Position numbers and translations under genes: made by a program. The notes under the pieces were generated by a model that saw nothing but the letters and a program-made list of their open reading frames with translations, ran no database searches and was not told the origin of the DNA. DNA of 62,048 bases from Planctomycetota bacterium. GTDB taxonomy: Bacteria > Planctomycetota > UBA1135 > GCA-002686595. This document shows, piece after piece, positions 52,722 through 61,084 of this stretch (positions are counted from its first letter, which is position 1; every line of letters begins with the position of its first letter). The stretch is from positions 1 through 62,048 of the forward strand of contig JACRIN010000001.1 of NCBI GenBank assembly GCA_016220085.1, in the 5' to 3' direction.

Positions 52722-54530
52722 ATGCTCCCCCAGGCCGACGATCACGGCTCGACGCTCGGTCGACGACTCTTCGTCGTCGCGGTGCTCGTCGCGATGACGT
52801 TCGGCGCGGCGATCCTGCGGGTCTCCGGCGTCGGGTTCCTGTTGCCGAGCATCGTCGAGCCCGACGGCGGCGTGCTGCCCTACCAGCTCGACCGCATCGA
52901 ACGACGCTACGAGGAGCCGACGCGCGACTTCTACGCCTCCTACTATCCGTCGCTGATCTCGAAGTTCGCGCGCCTCGCGCCGTCCGAGCGCTCGGAGGTG
53001 ACGCCGAACGCGCCGCTCTCGATCGACAAGGCGCTCGCGGTCTCGTCGGACCTCAACCTGCGCGTGCGCAAGACGATCGCGGTACTGTCGGCGTTCACCG
53101 TGCCGTTGACGTACCTGCTCGCGCGTCACTTCCTGCCGAGCGGTTGGGCGCTGATCGCCGCGGCGTTCATGGCGACGAGCTTCCTCCAGCAGTGGTTCGC
53201 TCAGCAGTCGCGTCCGCACGCCGCGGCGACGACGTTCTTCACGCTGGCGATGCTCGGCGCTCTCTACCTGCGACGCCACGGCACCGTGCTCGCGTATCTC
53301 TTCGCGGGAGTGACGTTCGGACTCGCGATCGGAACGCTGCAGAACGGCGTCGCGTACGCGTTCCCGCTCGCAGCGGCGGTGCTGCTCTGCGAACGCAAGG
53401 GCCGAGCGCGCGCGTGGGCCTTCGTCGCGCTCGCGTTGGCGGCGTTCGTCGGTTGGTCTCTCTACTTGAAGAGCGGCTCCGCCGAGCCCTTGACCGAGGA
53501 CAAGCCCTTGTTCGCGTTCGACGCGACGACCGGCGTCCTCCAGCTCTCCGGCCACGAGATCGGCCTCGGCGCATTCGACTTCGGCGGCGCGCGCATCGTC
53601 TGGAACGCGCTCTGGTGCTACGAACCGACGCTGACCTGCGTCGTGGCGCTCGCGTGCGCGGCGTTCCTCGCTCGACTCGCGCTGCGGCCTGGCGCGCCCG
53701 CGCTCTTGAACCGTGGAGACGCGCTGGTCGTGCTCGCGTTCCTCGCGCCGTACGTGTTGGTCGTCTGCCTCTACTCGAAGAGCTACCAGCGCTTCGTCAT
53801 CCCGCTGCTGCCCTTCCTCGCGACGTTCGCGGCGTGGGGCCTGTCGTTCTGGAGCGAGCAGCTCTTCGCGCGCTCGCGTTCCGCTGCCTGGTCGATCGCG
53901 CTCGTCGCGCTGCCGCTGACCGCAAACGCGATGTTCGCGCTGAGCCTCGCGCGCGTCCGGCGCGCCACCGACACGATCGCGCGCTCCGCCGAGTGGTTCC
54001 GCGACGCGCGCAACTTCGATCGCACGCGGCAGCGCATCGCGGTGCTGCCGCCGATCGACTTCCCGCTGCCGTTGACCGATCCGGCGCTCGCGAAGCTGAC
54101 GCAAGGGATCTACACGAAGACCTATCCCTGGATGAACTTCCAGACGACCGCCGATCCCGCGGAGAAGCCGCTCGAGCGCTACGAGATCGAATGGCTGCCG
54201 ATGGCATCGGCGAAGCAGCGCGACGAGATCGCGGCGGATCCGGAAGCGTTCGTGCGCGGGCTCGACGTCGACTACGTCGTCGTGCACGCGCTCGAGATGG
54301 TGCGCTTCCACTTCGCGTTCACGAAGATCCGCGGCGCGCTGATGAAGGAAGCACAGCTCGTGCAGCGCTTCTCTCCGGATCGCGGCGGCACCGAGCGCGA
54401 GATCCCGCTCGACTTCGAGGATTTCGAGCACTACGAGCCCGACCCCTGGGCCTGGCGCACCTTGTTCGCCGAGTCGACCGGCCCGGTAATCGAGATCTAC
54501 CGCATCGAGCGGGCGAAGGACGCTCGATGA
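52722..54530 (+). CDS. GT-C family membrane glycosyltransferase (second of two)
   Basis: A 602-residue paralogue of the preceding gene: VEPDGGVLPYQLDRIE, the RVRKTIAVLSAFTVPLTYLLARHFLPSGWALIAAAFMATSFLQQWFAQQSRPHA block and the C-terminal STGPVIEIYRIE match closely. About 10 helices are predicted by hydrophobicity. The stop overlaps the flippase start (ATGA, 54527-54530), so glycan transfer and flipping are translationally linked. The different C-terminal domain suggests a different acceptor from its twin. Confidence 0.85.
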   Translation: MLPQADDHGSTLGRRLFVVAVLVAMTFGAAILRVSGVGFLLPSIVEPDGGVLPYQLDRIERRYEEPTRDFYASYYPSLISKFARLAPSERSEVTPNAPLSIDKALAVSSDLNLRVRKTIAVLSAFTVPLTYLLARHFLPSGWALIAAAFMATSFLQQWFAQQSRPHAAATTFFTLAMLGALYLRRHGTVLAYLFAGVTFGLAIGTLQNGVAYAFPLAAAVLLCERKGRARAWAFVALALAAFVGWSLYLKSGSAEPLTEDKPLFAFDATTGVLQLSGHEIGLGAFDFGGARIVWNALWCYEPTLTCVVALACAAFLARLALRPGAPALLNRGDALVVLAFLAPYVLVVCLYSKSYQRFVIPLLPFLATFAAWGLSFWSEQLFARSRSAAWSIALVALPLTANAMFALSLARVRRATDTIARSAEWFRDARNFDRTRQRIAVLPPIDFPLPLTDPALAKLTQGIYTKTYPWMNFQTTADPAEKPLERYEIEWLPMASAKQRDEIAADPEAFVRGLDVDYVVVHALEMVRFHFAFTKIRGALMKEAQLVQRFSPDRGGTEREIPLDFEDFEHYEPDPWAWRTLFAESTGPVIEIYRIERAKDAR

Positions 54531-55801
54531 GCACGCGCGGGCCGCACGGCAAGTTCCGCTCGGACGTCGCGTGGAACTTCGCGTCGATCGCGGTGCTCGG
54601 CGTCAGCGGCATCCTGCTCAACACGCTGATCAGCGAGGTCTACGGCGCGGCCGCGCTCGGCGTCTTCAACCAGGTCTGGGCCGCGTACGTCTTCTTCTCG
54701 CAGCTCGCGGTCGGCGGCATCGACCTGTCGGTGCTCAAGGAAGTCGCCGCGGGCTCGAAGGATCGCGAGCGGATCGCTCCGGCGGTCGTCGGGGCGCTGG
54801 TGCCGACGCTCGCGCTCGCCGCGGCGGCCGCACTGGTGTTCTACGGCGCGGCGGGGTTCGTCGGCGAGCTCTTGAAGAGCCCCGGAGTCGCCGAAGGCAT
54901 GCGTTGGGCATCGGCCGGGCTCTTTTTCTTCGCCGTCAACAAGGTGCTGTTCGGTGTCGTCAACGGTCTGCGGCGGATGCGCGTGTTCGCGGTGCTGCAG
55001 TCGTGCCGCTTCTTGCTGATGCTCGCGGGCTTCGCGCTCGTCGCGCGGTTCGAGCTCGGCGCCGACCGCGTCGCGTTCTTGTTCACGTTCGCCGAGGGCG
55101 TGCTCTGCGCGTTGCTCGCGCTCGAAGTCGGCGCGCAGATCCCGTGGCGCGCCGCGCGCGATTGGAGCGCGTGGATGCCGCGTCACGTCGCGTACGGGAT
55201 CCGCAGCTGCCTCTCCGGCGTCCTGATGGAGCTCAACTCGCGCGTCGACGTGCTGATGCTCGGCTACTTCCTCGACGACGACGGACCGGTCGGCGTGTAC
55301 AGCTTCGCGGCGTTGATCGCGGAGGGCGTGTTCCAGCTGATGGTCAAGCTGCAGAACAACTACAACCCGCTGATCGCCGAGCACGTCGCGCTCGGGAACT
55401 TGCGCGAGCTCGAGCAGCTGGTGCACCGCGGTCGCTGGTGGAGCTGGCTCTTGATGCTCGGCGTCGGCGCGGTCGCGGTCGGCGGGTATCCGCTCGGGCT
55501 CGAGCTGATCGGCCGCGACGTCGACATGGTCGCCGGTTGGTCCGCGTTCGGCGTCCTGATCGGCGGCATCTTCCTCGCCGCGGGCTACATGCCGTTCCAG
55601 CAGACGCTGTTGATGGCGGGGCGTCCCGGTTGGCACACCGCGATGATGGCGTGCATGGTCGCGACGAACTTCGTCGGCAACGCGCTCTTGATCCCGCCGT
55701 TCGGGCTGCTCGGCGCGGCGCTCGCGACGGCGCTCGCGATGGTGGTGTCGGTGCTCGTGCTGCGCTGGATGGTCGCGCGCGAGCTCGGCGCGCGGATCTA
55801 G
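54527..55801 (+). CDS. Wzx-like polysaccharide flippase (MOP superfamily)
   Basis: A 424-residue, multi-helix protein of the oligosaccharide/polysaccharide exporter type. The N-terminal AWNFASIAVLGVSGILLNTLISEVYGAAALGVFNQVWAAYVFFSQLA segment is typical, as is the later ELNSRVDVLMLGYFLDDDGPVGVYSFA. Roughly 11-12 helices are visible. It would move lipid-linked units across the inner membrane. The gene ends a run with two GT-C enzymes and converges on the HEAT/VWA gene with only 6 bases between stops. Confidence 0.88.
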   Translation: MSTRGPHGKFRSDVAWNFASIAVLGVSGILLNTLISEVYGAAALGVFNQVWAAYVFFSQLAVGGIDLSVLKEVAAGSKDRERIAPAVVGALVPTLALAAAAALVFYGAAGFVGELLKSPGVAEGMRWASAGLFFFAVNKVLFGVVNGLRRMRVFAVLQSCRFLLMLAGFALVARFELGADRVAFLFTFAEGVLCALLALEVGAQIPWRAARDWSAWMPRHVAYGIRSCLSGVLMELNSRVDVLMLGYFLDDDGPVGVYSFAALIAEGVFQLMVKLQNNYNPLIAEHVALGNLRELEQLVHRGRWWSWLLMLGVGAVAVGGYPLGLELIGRDVDMVAGWSAFGVLIGGIFLAAGYMPFQQTLLMAGRPGWHTAMMACMVATNFVGNALLIPPFGLLGAALATALAMVVSVLVLRWMVARELGARI

Positions 55802-55807
55802 GCCGAG

Positions 55808-57541
55808 CTACAGCTCGCTCGAGTGCACCGTGCCGCGGTTGTCGGCGCACATCGCCTTCCAGAGCTCGGTCAGGTGGCCCTTCGCGTCGACCAGGATCGC
55901 GTCGAGCGCAACGCGACGGAAACGGTTCTGCTCGGCGAGCAGCGGGCGCATCAGCTCCAGGTTCCAGCGCCGGCCGCCGGTCGGCGCGCCGTCGGTGAGC
56001 ACGACGACGCTGTCGACCGCGGGGTCGGAGAGCGCGAGCTGCCACGCATCCCAGAAGTTGCCCTTGCCGCGCTGCGTGCAGCCCTTGAAGAACTCGAGCG
56101 CCGCCTTGACGTTCTGCGGCGTCGCGGGGACGAGCTTCTTCTGCCACGGGATCGGATCCTGCGTGTACGGGATCAGGTTGAACTGGGTCTCGGGCGTCAG
56201 TTGCGAGAGCGCGCGCTCGAACTCGACGTCGACCGCAGCCTTGCGCGTCTTGCCGTCGGCCTTCGGCTCCCACATCGAGCCCGAGAGGTCGATCAGGAAC
56301 GCGACCCGCTGCGACCGCACGCGCATCCCGGCGAACGTGGTCATCGTGACGCCGACGTATTCGCCCATCGGCGTGTTCGTCGCCTTCTCCCCATACGGCC
56401 GCGGATCGCGCAGCCAATCGCGCCAAGGCTTCGGGCTGAGCGGGTACTTGAAGCCCGAGAGCCGCACGAGCGCGTCGTACGCGTCGAGCCGGATCCGCTG
56501 GTTCGTGTCGAACTCCAATCGATCGACCAACAGCTTCGCAGCTGCGATCGTGCCGTCCGCGTTGGGCTCGAGCGCAGCGACCGCACCGACCGCGAGCGCG
56601 CGCGGGCCGGGGTGCTCGTCGGTCGCGAACTTTTCGAGTGTCGCGAGCTGCACGTCGCGTCCCAAGTCGAGCGCGCACAGTCCGCCGGCGGCGCGCACCT
56701 GCCACGCCTTGCCGGCGAGCGCCTGCTCGAGCAACGCGCCCCGCACGGACTCACCTGGAGCGCCCTGCATCGTCGTCAGCATGCGGAAGCCCGCGACCGT
56801 CGCCGCTGCGCGCACGTCGGGGTCCTTGTCCTTCTCGGCGAGCTTCTGCAGCGCCGCCGCGAACGCCCCGCGCTCGGCGTCGGACAGCCGACCGGCGCGC
56901 TCGCGCCGTTCCAGCGTCCAAACCAGCGTGCGGCGCACCGCGGGCGCGCGTTCGTCGAGCTGGCCGACCAACGTCTTGGCTTCGAGCGGCACGTCCATCC
57001 GCCCGAGCGCCTCCGCGACGCGCACGCGCACCCACTCGTCGCCCGACGCGAGACCGTCCTTGCCGAAGAGCAGCGGCACCGACTTCGTGTTGGTCAGCTC
57101 GCCGAGCCGGAGCTGCGCCTCGTCGGCGACGCGCGCCTCCGGATCGCGCAGGCCTTTCTTCAACACGATCGCCCACGCGTCGCCGGCGAGCTCGGCGAGG
57201 TCCCGGATCGCCTCCTGGCGTTCCTTGGGGTCGGTCGAGTTGAGCTTCTTCTCCGCCTCGCCGGTGTCCTGGCGGCCCAGCGCGCCGGATCCCGCCGCGC
57301 GGACCGCACGGGCGCCGGCCGCCGACGCGACGAGCACGCGAGCACCGACTGCGGGCACGCCGAACGCTTGCACGCCGAACGCTTGCAGGCCGAGCGCGTG
57401 CGCGCCAAGCACGTGCACGCCGGCCGCAGGCACGCCGAGTCCATGCGCGCCGGGCGCGAGCCCCTGAGGCCCGGGCCACCCCGCGCCGGCGACTGGCGCG
57501 GCGAGCGCCCACCACAACACCACCGACGTCCAGCGCTTCAC
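55808..57541 (-). CDS. Secreted HEAT-repeat / VWA-domain protein
   Basis: A 577-residue exported protein. GTG at 57541 has AGAGGAG 6 bases upstream. A signal peptide (about 1-20) is followed by a 40-residue glycine-spaced pentapeptide region (GAHAL, GLQAF, GVQAF, GVPAV units), then HEAT-like helical repeats (about 90-310), and a von Willebrand A domain starting VAFLIDLSGSMW (MIDAS D-x-S-x-S) with DGAPTGG. Such HEAT-VWA combinations are common in planctomycetes; they likely mediate protein binding. It is 11 bases downstream of the 5'-nucleotidase gene on the same strand, so cotranscribed. Confidence 0.87.
   Translation of the reverse strand: MKRWTSVVLWWALAAPVAGAGWPGPQGLAPGAHGLGVPAAGVHVLGAHALGLQAFGVQAFGVPAVGARVLVASAAGARAVRAAGSGALGRQDTGEAEKKLNSTDPKERQEAIRDLAELAGDAWAIVLKKGLRDPEARVADEAQLRLGELTNTKSVPLLFGKDGLASGDEWVRVRVAEALGRMDVPLEAKTLVGQLDERAPAVRRTLVWTLERRERAGRLSDAERGAFAAALQKLAEKDKDPDVRAAATVAGFRMLTTMQGAPGESVRGALLEQALAGKAWQVRAAGGLCALDLGRDVQLATLEKFATDEHPGPRALAVGAVAALEPNADGTIAAAKLLVDRLEFDTNQRIRLDAYDALVRLSGFKYPLSPKPWRDWLRDPRPYGEKATNTPMGEYVGVTMTTFAGMRVRSQRVAFLIDLSGSMWEPKADGKTRKAAVDVEFERALSQLTPETQFNLIPYTQDPIPWQKKLVPATPQNVKAALEFFKGCTQRGKGNFWDAWQLALSDPAVDSVVVLTDGAPTGGRRWNLELMRPLLAEQNRFRRVALDAILVDAKGHLTELWKAMCADNRGTVHSSEL
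57331..57465 (-). repeat. In-frame 15-bp array in the HEAT/VWA gene
   Basis: Nine 15-base units (57331, 57346, 57361 and so on to 57451) with a CGAACGCTTGCACGC-type consensus encode, on the minus strand, a run of glycine-led pentapeptides just after the signal peptide. Two units in the middle are almost identical (57361 and 57376). Confidence 0.92.
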
Positions 57542-57552
57542 GCGAGTCTCCT

Positions 57553-59199
57553 CTAAGGAACCAAGACGCACCGAGCGTCGTTTGGTGGCGCCACAGGCCC
57601 GGAATTCACGAACCCCCACTCCATCAATTCGCGGACGAGCAACGGCTCCTCGCGCCGCGCGCCCGCCGCCTTGAACACGTCCATCGCGTCGCCGCCGGCG
57701 GCGAGGAACGAATTGGTCGCGACGCGGTAGCGCGCCGCCGGATCGAGCGGCTTGCCTCCGATTTCGATCGCGACCACGGTCAGGCTGCCCTCGGCGTCGC
57801 TCCTCGCGCGCACGACGAGCCCGCTGTACTCGAGCCCGGAGTGCTTCGGCCCCTCGGTCGAGCCGCGCACGACCGCGTCGAGCTCCGCGCCGGTGAGTTC
57901 GAACGACACCACCGTGTTGTCGAACGGCGCGATCTCGAACAGGTCGCGGCGGGTCACCGGCCCCGCTTGGATGTCGGTGCGGATGCCGCCCTTGTTGTGG
58001 ATCGCGACGTCGGCGCCGGTCAGCTTGCGCATGAGATCGGTGGTCCAGTTGCCGGCGGTCGACGAGCTGAAGCCCTTCGAGCGCGTCGCCGGCGCCGTGA
58101 GCTCGCCGACGACGGTCGCCATGTCGGCTTGCGCTTGCTCGACGAGCTCCGCGCAGCGCCGCGCGAGCTCCGGATCGCGATCGAAGGGCTCGTTGTCGTG
58201 CAACAGATCGATCAGTTCGGCGTGCAGCGAGAGCACCTGGTTGCTCGTCGGATCGAACCACAGGTCGACGCGGCCGAGCGCGCTCGCTTTCGCGCCGGTC
58301 TGGACGATCAGCGTCTTGCCCGCGAGCTGGCCTTCCTTCAGATAGGTGTGCGAGTGACCGCTGACGATCAACGGGATCTCGGGGTGGCGCTCCGCGAGCT
58401 CGACGGCTTCCTCGACCGCGATGTGGCCGATCGGCAGGATCCAATCGGCGGACCCTTCGAGCTCGCGCGCGACCGTGCCGTACTCGGCGGCGGCGCGCTC
58501 TAACGACAACGCGCTCGCGTCCTTGTGCGTGATGAACGGCGTGCTCGGCGTCAGGAAACCGACGATCGCGACCTTCAGGCCGGCGCGTTCGACGACGCGC
58601 CACGGTTTCACCCAGTCGATGCGCTCGCCGCGCGCGTCGCGCACGTTCGAGGCGAGCGCGGGCGCGTGCGAGCTCGCGAGGATGCGCTGGAGGTTCGCGA
58701 CGCCGTGGTCGAAGTCGTGGTTGCCGAGGCTGACCGCGTCGTAGCCGACGCGCATCAACGCCTCGACGAACGGCCGGCCCTGATCGATCACACCCTCGGG
58801 CGTGCCTTGGTACCAGTCGCCGCCGTCGACGACGATCACCTGCGCGCCTTCGCTCTCCGCTTGGCGGCGTTGCGCGCTGACCTCGGCGGCGAGCCGCTCG
58901 AGCCCGCCGATCGGAGGCGGGTTCTCCTTGTCGAGCCACGTCGCCTTGCGCTCGAGCACCTGACCGTGCACGTCGTTGGTGTGCAGGATCACGAAGTGCA
59001 CCGGATCGGTGGGCCGCGGCGTTGCTCCCGCGGGCGGCGCGCCAGCGGCGAGCTGCGCGCCTGCCGCGAGCTGCTCGCCAGCAGCGTGCGGTGCGTCGAC
59101 CGCGCGTTGCGCGCCGGCGGGCTTGCGCTCAGTGGCGCACGCGGCGAGCACCGCGATGCAGACGAAGGAGAACGCGCGACGGGAGAGCTGGGCGATCAT
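57553..59199 (-). CDS. 5'-nucleotidase / 2',3'-cyclic phosphodiesterase family lipoprotein
   Basis: A 548-residue metallophosphatase. The N-terminus is a lipobox signal (LAAC, C21) followed by an alanine/glycine repeat region (LAAGAQ, LAAGAP). The two-metal motifs are HTNDVHGQ (73-80), DGGDWYQG, GNHDFDHG, and SGHSHTYL. The C-terminal substrate-binding domain (about 340-548) has NTVVSFELTGAEL and the NSFLAAGGDAM motif. It hydrolyses nucleotides (UshA/CpdB-like) in the periplasm, supplying phosphate and nucleosides. A possible leaderless promoter (CACAAT on the minus strand) lies 9 bases before the ATG. Ahead of the HEAT/VWA gene by 11 bases. Confidence 0.93.
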   Translation of the reverse strand: MIAQLSRRAFSFVCIAVLAACATERKPAGAQRAVDAPHAAGEQLAAGAQLAAGAPPAGATPRPTDPVHFVILHTNDVHGQVLERKATWLDKENPPPIGGLERLAAEVSAQRRQAESEGAQVIVVDGGDWYQGTPEGVIDQGRPFVEALMRVGYDAVSLGNHDFDHGVANLQRILASSHAPALASNVRDARGERIDWVKPWRVVERAGLKVAIVGFLTPSTPFITHKDASALSLERAAAEYGTVARELEGSADWILPIGHIAVEEAVELAERHPEIPLIVSGHSHTYLKEGQLAGKTLIVQTGAKASALGRVDLWFDPTSNQVLSLHAELIDLLHDNEPFDRDPELARRCAELVEQAQADMATVVGELTAPATRSKGFSSSTAGNWTTDLMRKLTGADVAIHNKGGIRTDIQAGPVTRRDLFEIAPFDNTVVSFELTGAELDAVVRGSTEGPKHSGLEYSGLVVRARSDAEGSLTVVAIEIGGKPLDPAARYRVATNSFLAAGGDAMDVFKAAGARREEPLLVRELMEWGFVNSGPVAPPNDARCVLVP

Positions 59200-59208
59200 G
59201 GGCGCGAG

Positions 59209-59214
59209 ATTGTG
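59209..59214 (-). promoter_or_regulatory. Possible -10 element (CACAAT)
   Basis: CACAAT read on the minus strand ends 9 bases before the ATG at 59199, the spacing of the other leaderless candidates. It is the only A/T-containing hexamer in the 134-bp divergent gap on this side. Confidence 0.3.
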
Positions 59215-59333
59215 AGGCGAGCGCGCGCGACGCGCCACGTCTCGGTCGGGAAGTCGTGCTGGTGAGCGCGCCCGCCGCGTGCCAGGATCGTCGCCGCGCT
59301 CTCCGGACCAGGCGCGGCGAGCGACCCGAGCCG

Positions 59334-61031
59334 ATGAACGCACACGCGACGACCGACCGAACCGACGCGGACACCGCGCCGCGCCGAACCGAGGCGGACA
59401 CCGCGCCGCGCGTACCGTGGCTCTGGTTGCTTGCTCCGCTCTTCGCGTCCGCCGCGACGCGCGATCTGTGGGCTCCCGACGAGCCGCGCTACGCGCAAGT
59501 CGGCAAGGAGATCTTCGAGCGGGCCGATCCGATCGTCATGCACCTCTGCGGCGAGGTCTATCCGAACAAGCCGCCGTTGGTGTTCGCGCTCGCCGGGCTG
59601 TTCGGCCGCTTCACCGGTTGGAGCGAGCTCGCGATGCGCCTGCCGACGATCGCGGCGATCGCGGTGACCGCGTGGCTGACGCTGCGCTTCGCGCGCCGCT
59701 TCTGGGGCGAGAGCGAGGCGCGCTGGAGCGCCGCGATCTACCTGACGACCGCGATGAGCTTCTGGAACGGCGGCCGCGTGCAGCTCGATCCGCTGCTCGG
59801 CGTGCTCTGCTTCGGCGCGGTGACGCTGCTCGACGAGCCCGCACGCGACGAGCGCGACGCACGCAGACGCGCGCGCTGGGCGGGCGTGCTCGCGGGGCTC
59901 GGCGTGCTCGTGAAGGGGCCGGTCTCGTTCCTCTTCATCGCGTTGCCGCTCGTGGTATGGCGATACTCCGTCGGCGAGCGGGGCGGCAAGCGAGCCGGCG
60001 CTCGTTCGACGCGCGGCGCGGTCGAGGGTTGGCTCCTCGCGCTCGCGATCCCGCTCGCGTGGGCGATCGCGGCGATCGTGCGCGAGCCGAGCCTGCTCGA
60101 CGAGTTCCTCTTCAAGCAGCACGTCGGCCAAACGATGGACGGCACGCGCCACCCCGCGCCGTTCTGGTTCCACTTCGCGGTGCAGCCCGCGTGGATCCTG
60201 CCGTGGACCTTCGCGTTCGTCGCCGGACTCGGACTCGCGTGGCGCTCGTGGCGGACGAAACGCGGCGGCGGAGCCGACGACGAGGGCCTGACGCGCGCGG
60301 CCGGCTGGTTCGTCGCGACGCTGTTGCTCTTCTCGTGCTTCACCAGCAAGCGCGACCTCTCCCTGCTGCCGGTCTACCCCGCCGTGGGAATGGTCGCCGC
60401 GCGTTGGTTGGTGACCGCGATCCGCGCGGGAAGACCGTCGCGGGCGGTCAGCGTGCCGAGCGCGCTGCTGCTCGCGCTGGTCGGCGTCGCGCTCGCGGTC
60501 GCGCCGCACTTCCAGGACGAGCTCGCCGCACGGACATCGTCGCCGCTGCCGGAGTTCGGTTTCCGCGCGCACTTCGCAGGCGGCGCGCTCGCGGCACTCG
60601 CGCTCGCGGCACTGGTGCAAGCTTGGCGCGGAAGGCTGCGCTCGTGGGCGGAACGGCTGACGCTCGCGTTCGCCTTGGGTACGAGCGTGATCGCGCTCTG
60701 CATGTTCCCGCCGATCAACCCGGGCAAGTCGGCGCGGGAGCTCGCGAGCTGGGTCGCCGCGCGGCCCGAAAGGCCGACCTCGGTCCCGATCTGGGGAGCG
60801 CAGCCCGAAGGGTTCGCGTTCTACGGAATCCCCGCGAGCGGTACGGACGACGACGCAGGCGCGCGCGCGCTCGAAGCCGCGCTCGATCGCGAAGGAGCGA
60901 GCTTCCTCGCCGTCGTCGAAGCGCGTCGGTTCGAGAAGCTCGCGCCGGAGTTGCGCGAGCGGCTCGTCGAGCTCCAGCGAAGATCGTTGAGCTCGCGTAC
61001 GATGGTCGTCGTCGGGAGAAGAGTGGAGTGA
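59334..61031 (+). CDS. ArnT-like GT-C glycosyltransferase (GT83 type)
   Basis: A 565-residue membrane protein. The N-terminal 27 residues contain a duplicated nine-residue unit (TDADTAPRR, TEADTAPRV). Then comes the DLWAPDEPRYAQVGKEIFERADPIVMHLCGEVYPNKPPLVF segment, with the conserved D-E-x-R motif of ArnT/GT39-type transferases, and about 11 helices. A short C-terminal domain follows (about 470-565). It would transfer a sugar from undecaprenyl phosphate to a lipid or protein acceptor. The stop overlaps the GTG of the next reading frame (61028-61031), a possible coupling with the PKS-like gene. Confidence 0.9.
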   Translation: MNAHATTDRTDADTAPRRTEADTAPRVPWLWLLAPLFASAATRDLWAPDEPRYAQVGKEIFERADPIVMHLCGEVYPNKPPLVFALAGLFGRFTGWSELAMRLPTIAAIAVTAWLTLRFARRFWGESEARWSAAIYLTTAMSFWNGGRVQLDPLLGVLCFGAVTLLDEPARDERDARRRARWAGVLAGLGVLVKGPVSFLFIALPLVVWRYSVGERGGKRAGARSTRGAVEGWLLALAIPLAWAIAAIVREPSLLDEFLFKQHVGQTMDGTRHPAPFWFHFAVQPAWILPWTFAFVAGLGLAWRSWRTKRGGGADDEGLTRAAGWFVATLLLFSCFTSKRDLSLLPVYPAVGMVAARWLVTAIRAGRPSRAVSVPSALLLALVGVALAVAPHFQDELAARTSSPLPEFGFRAHFAGGALAALALAALVQAWRGRLRSWAERLTLAFALGTSVIALCMFPPINPGKSARELASWVAARPERPTSVPIWGAQPEGFAFYGIPASGTDDDAGARALEAALDREGASFLAVVEARRFEKLAPELRERLVELQRRSLSSRTMVVVGRRVE

Positions 61032-61084
61032 CGACGACGTTTGCCGCGGTTCCGCCGCGACGCGCGCGTCGGGGAGGATGGGCA

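Noticed and set aside
50874..54431. 1185-residue open frame on the minus strand
   Set aside because: Antisense shadow of the two GT-C genes with extreme Arg/Glu/Asp composition and no recognisable domain.
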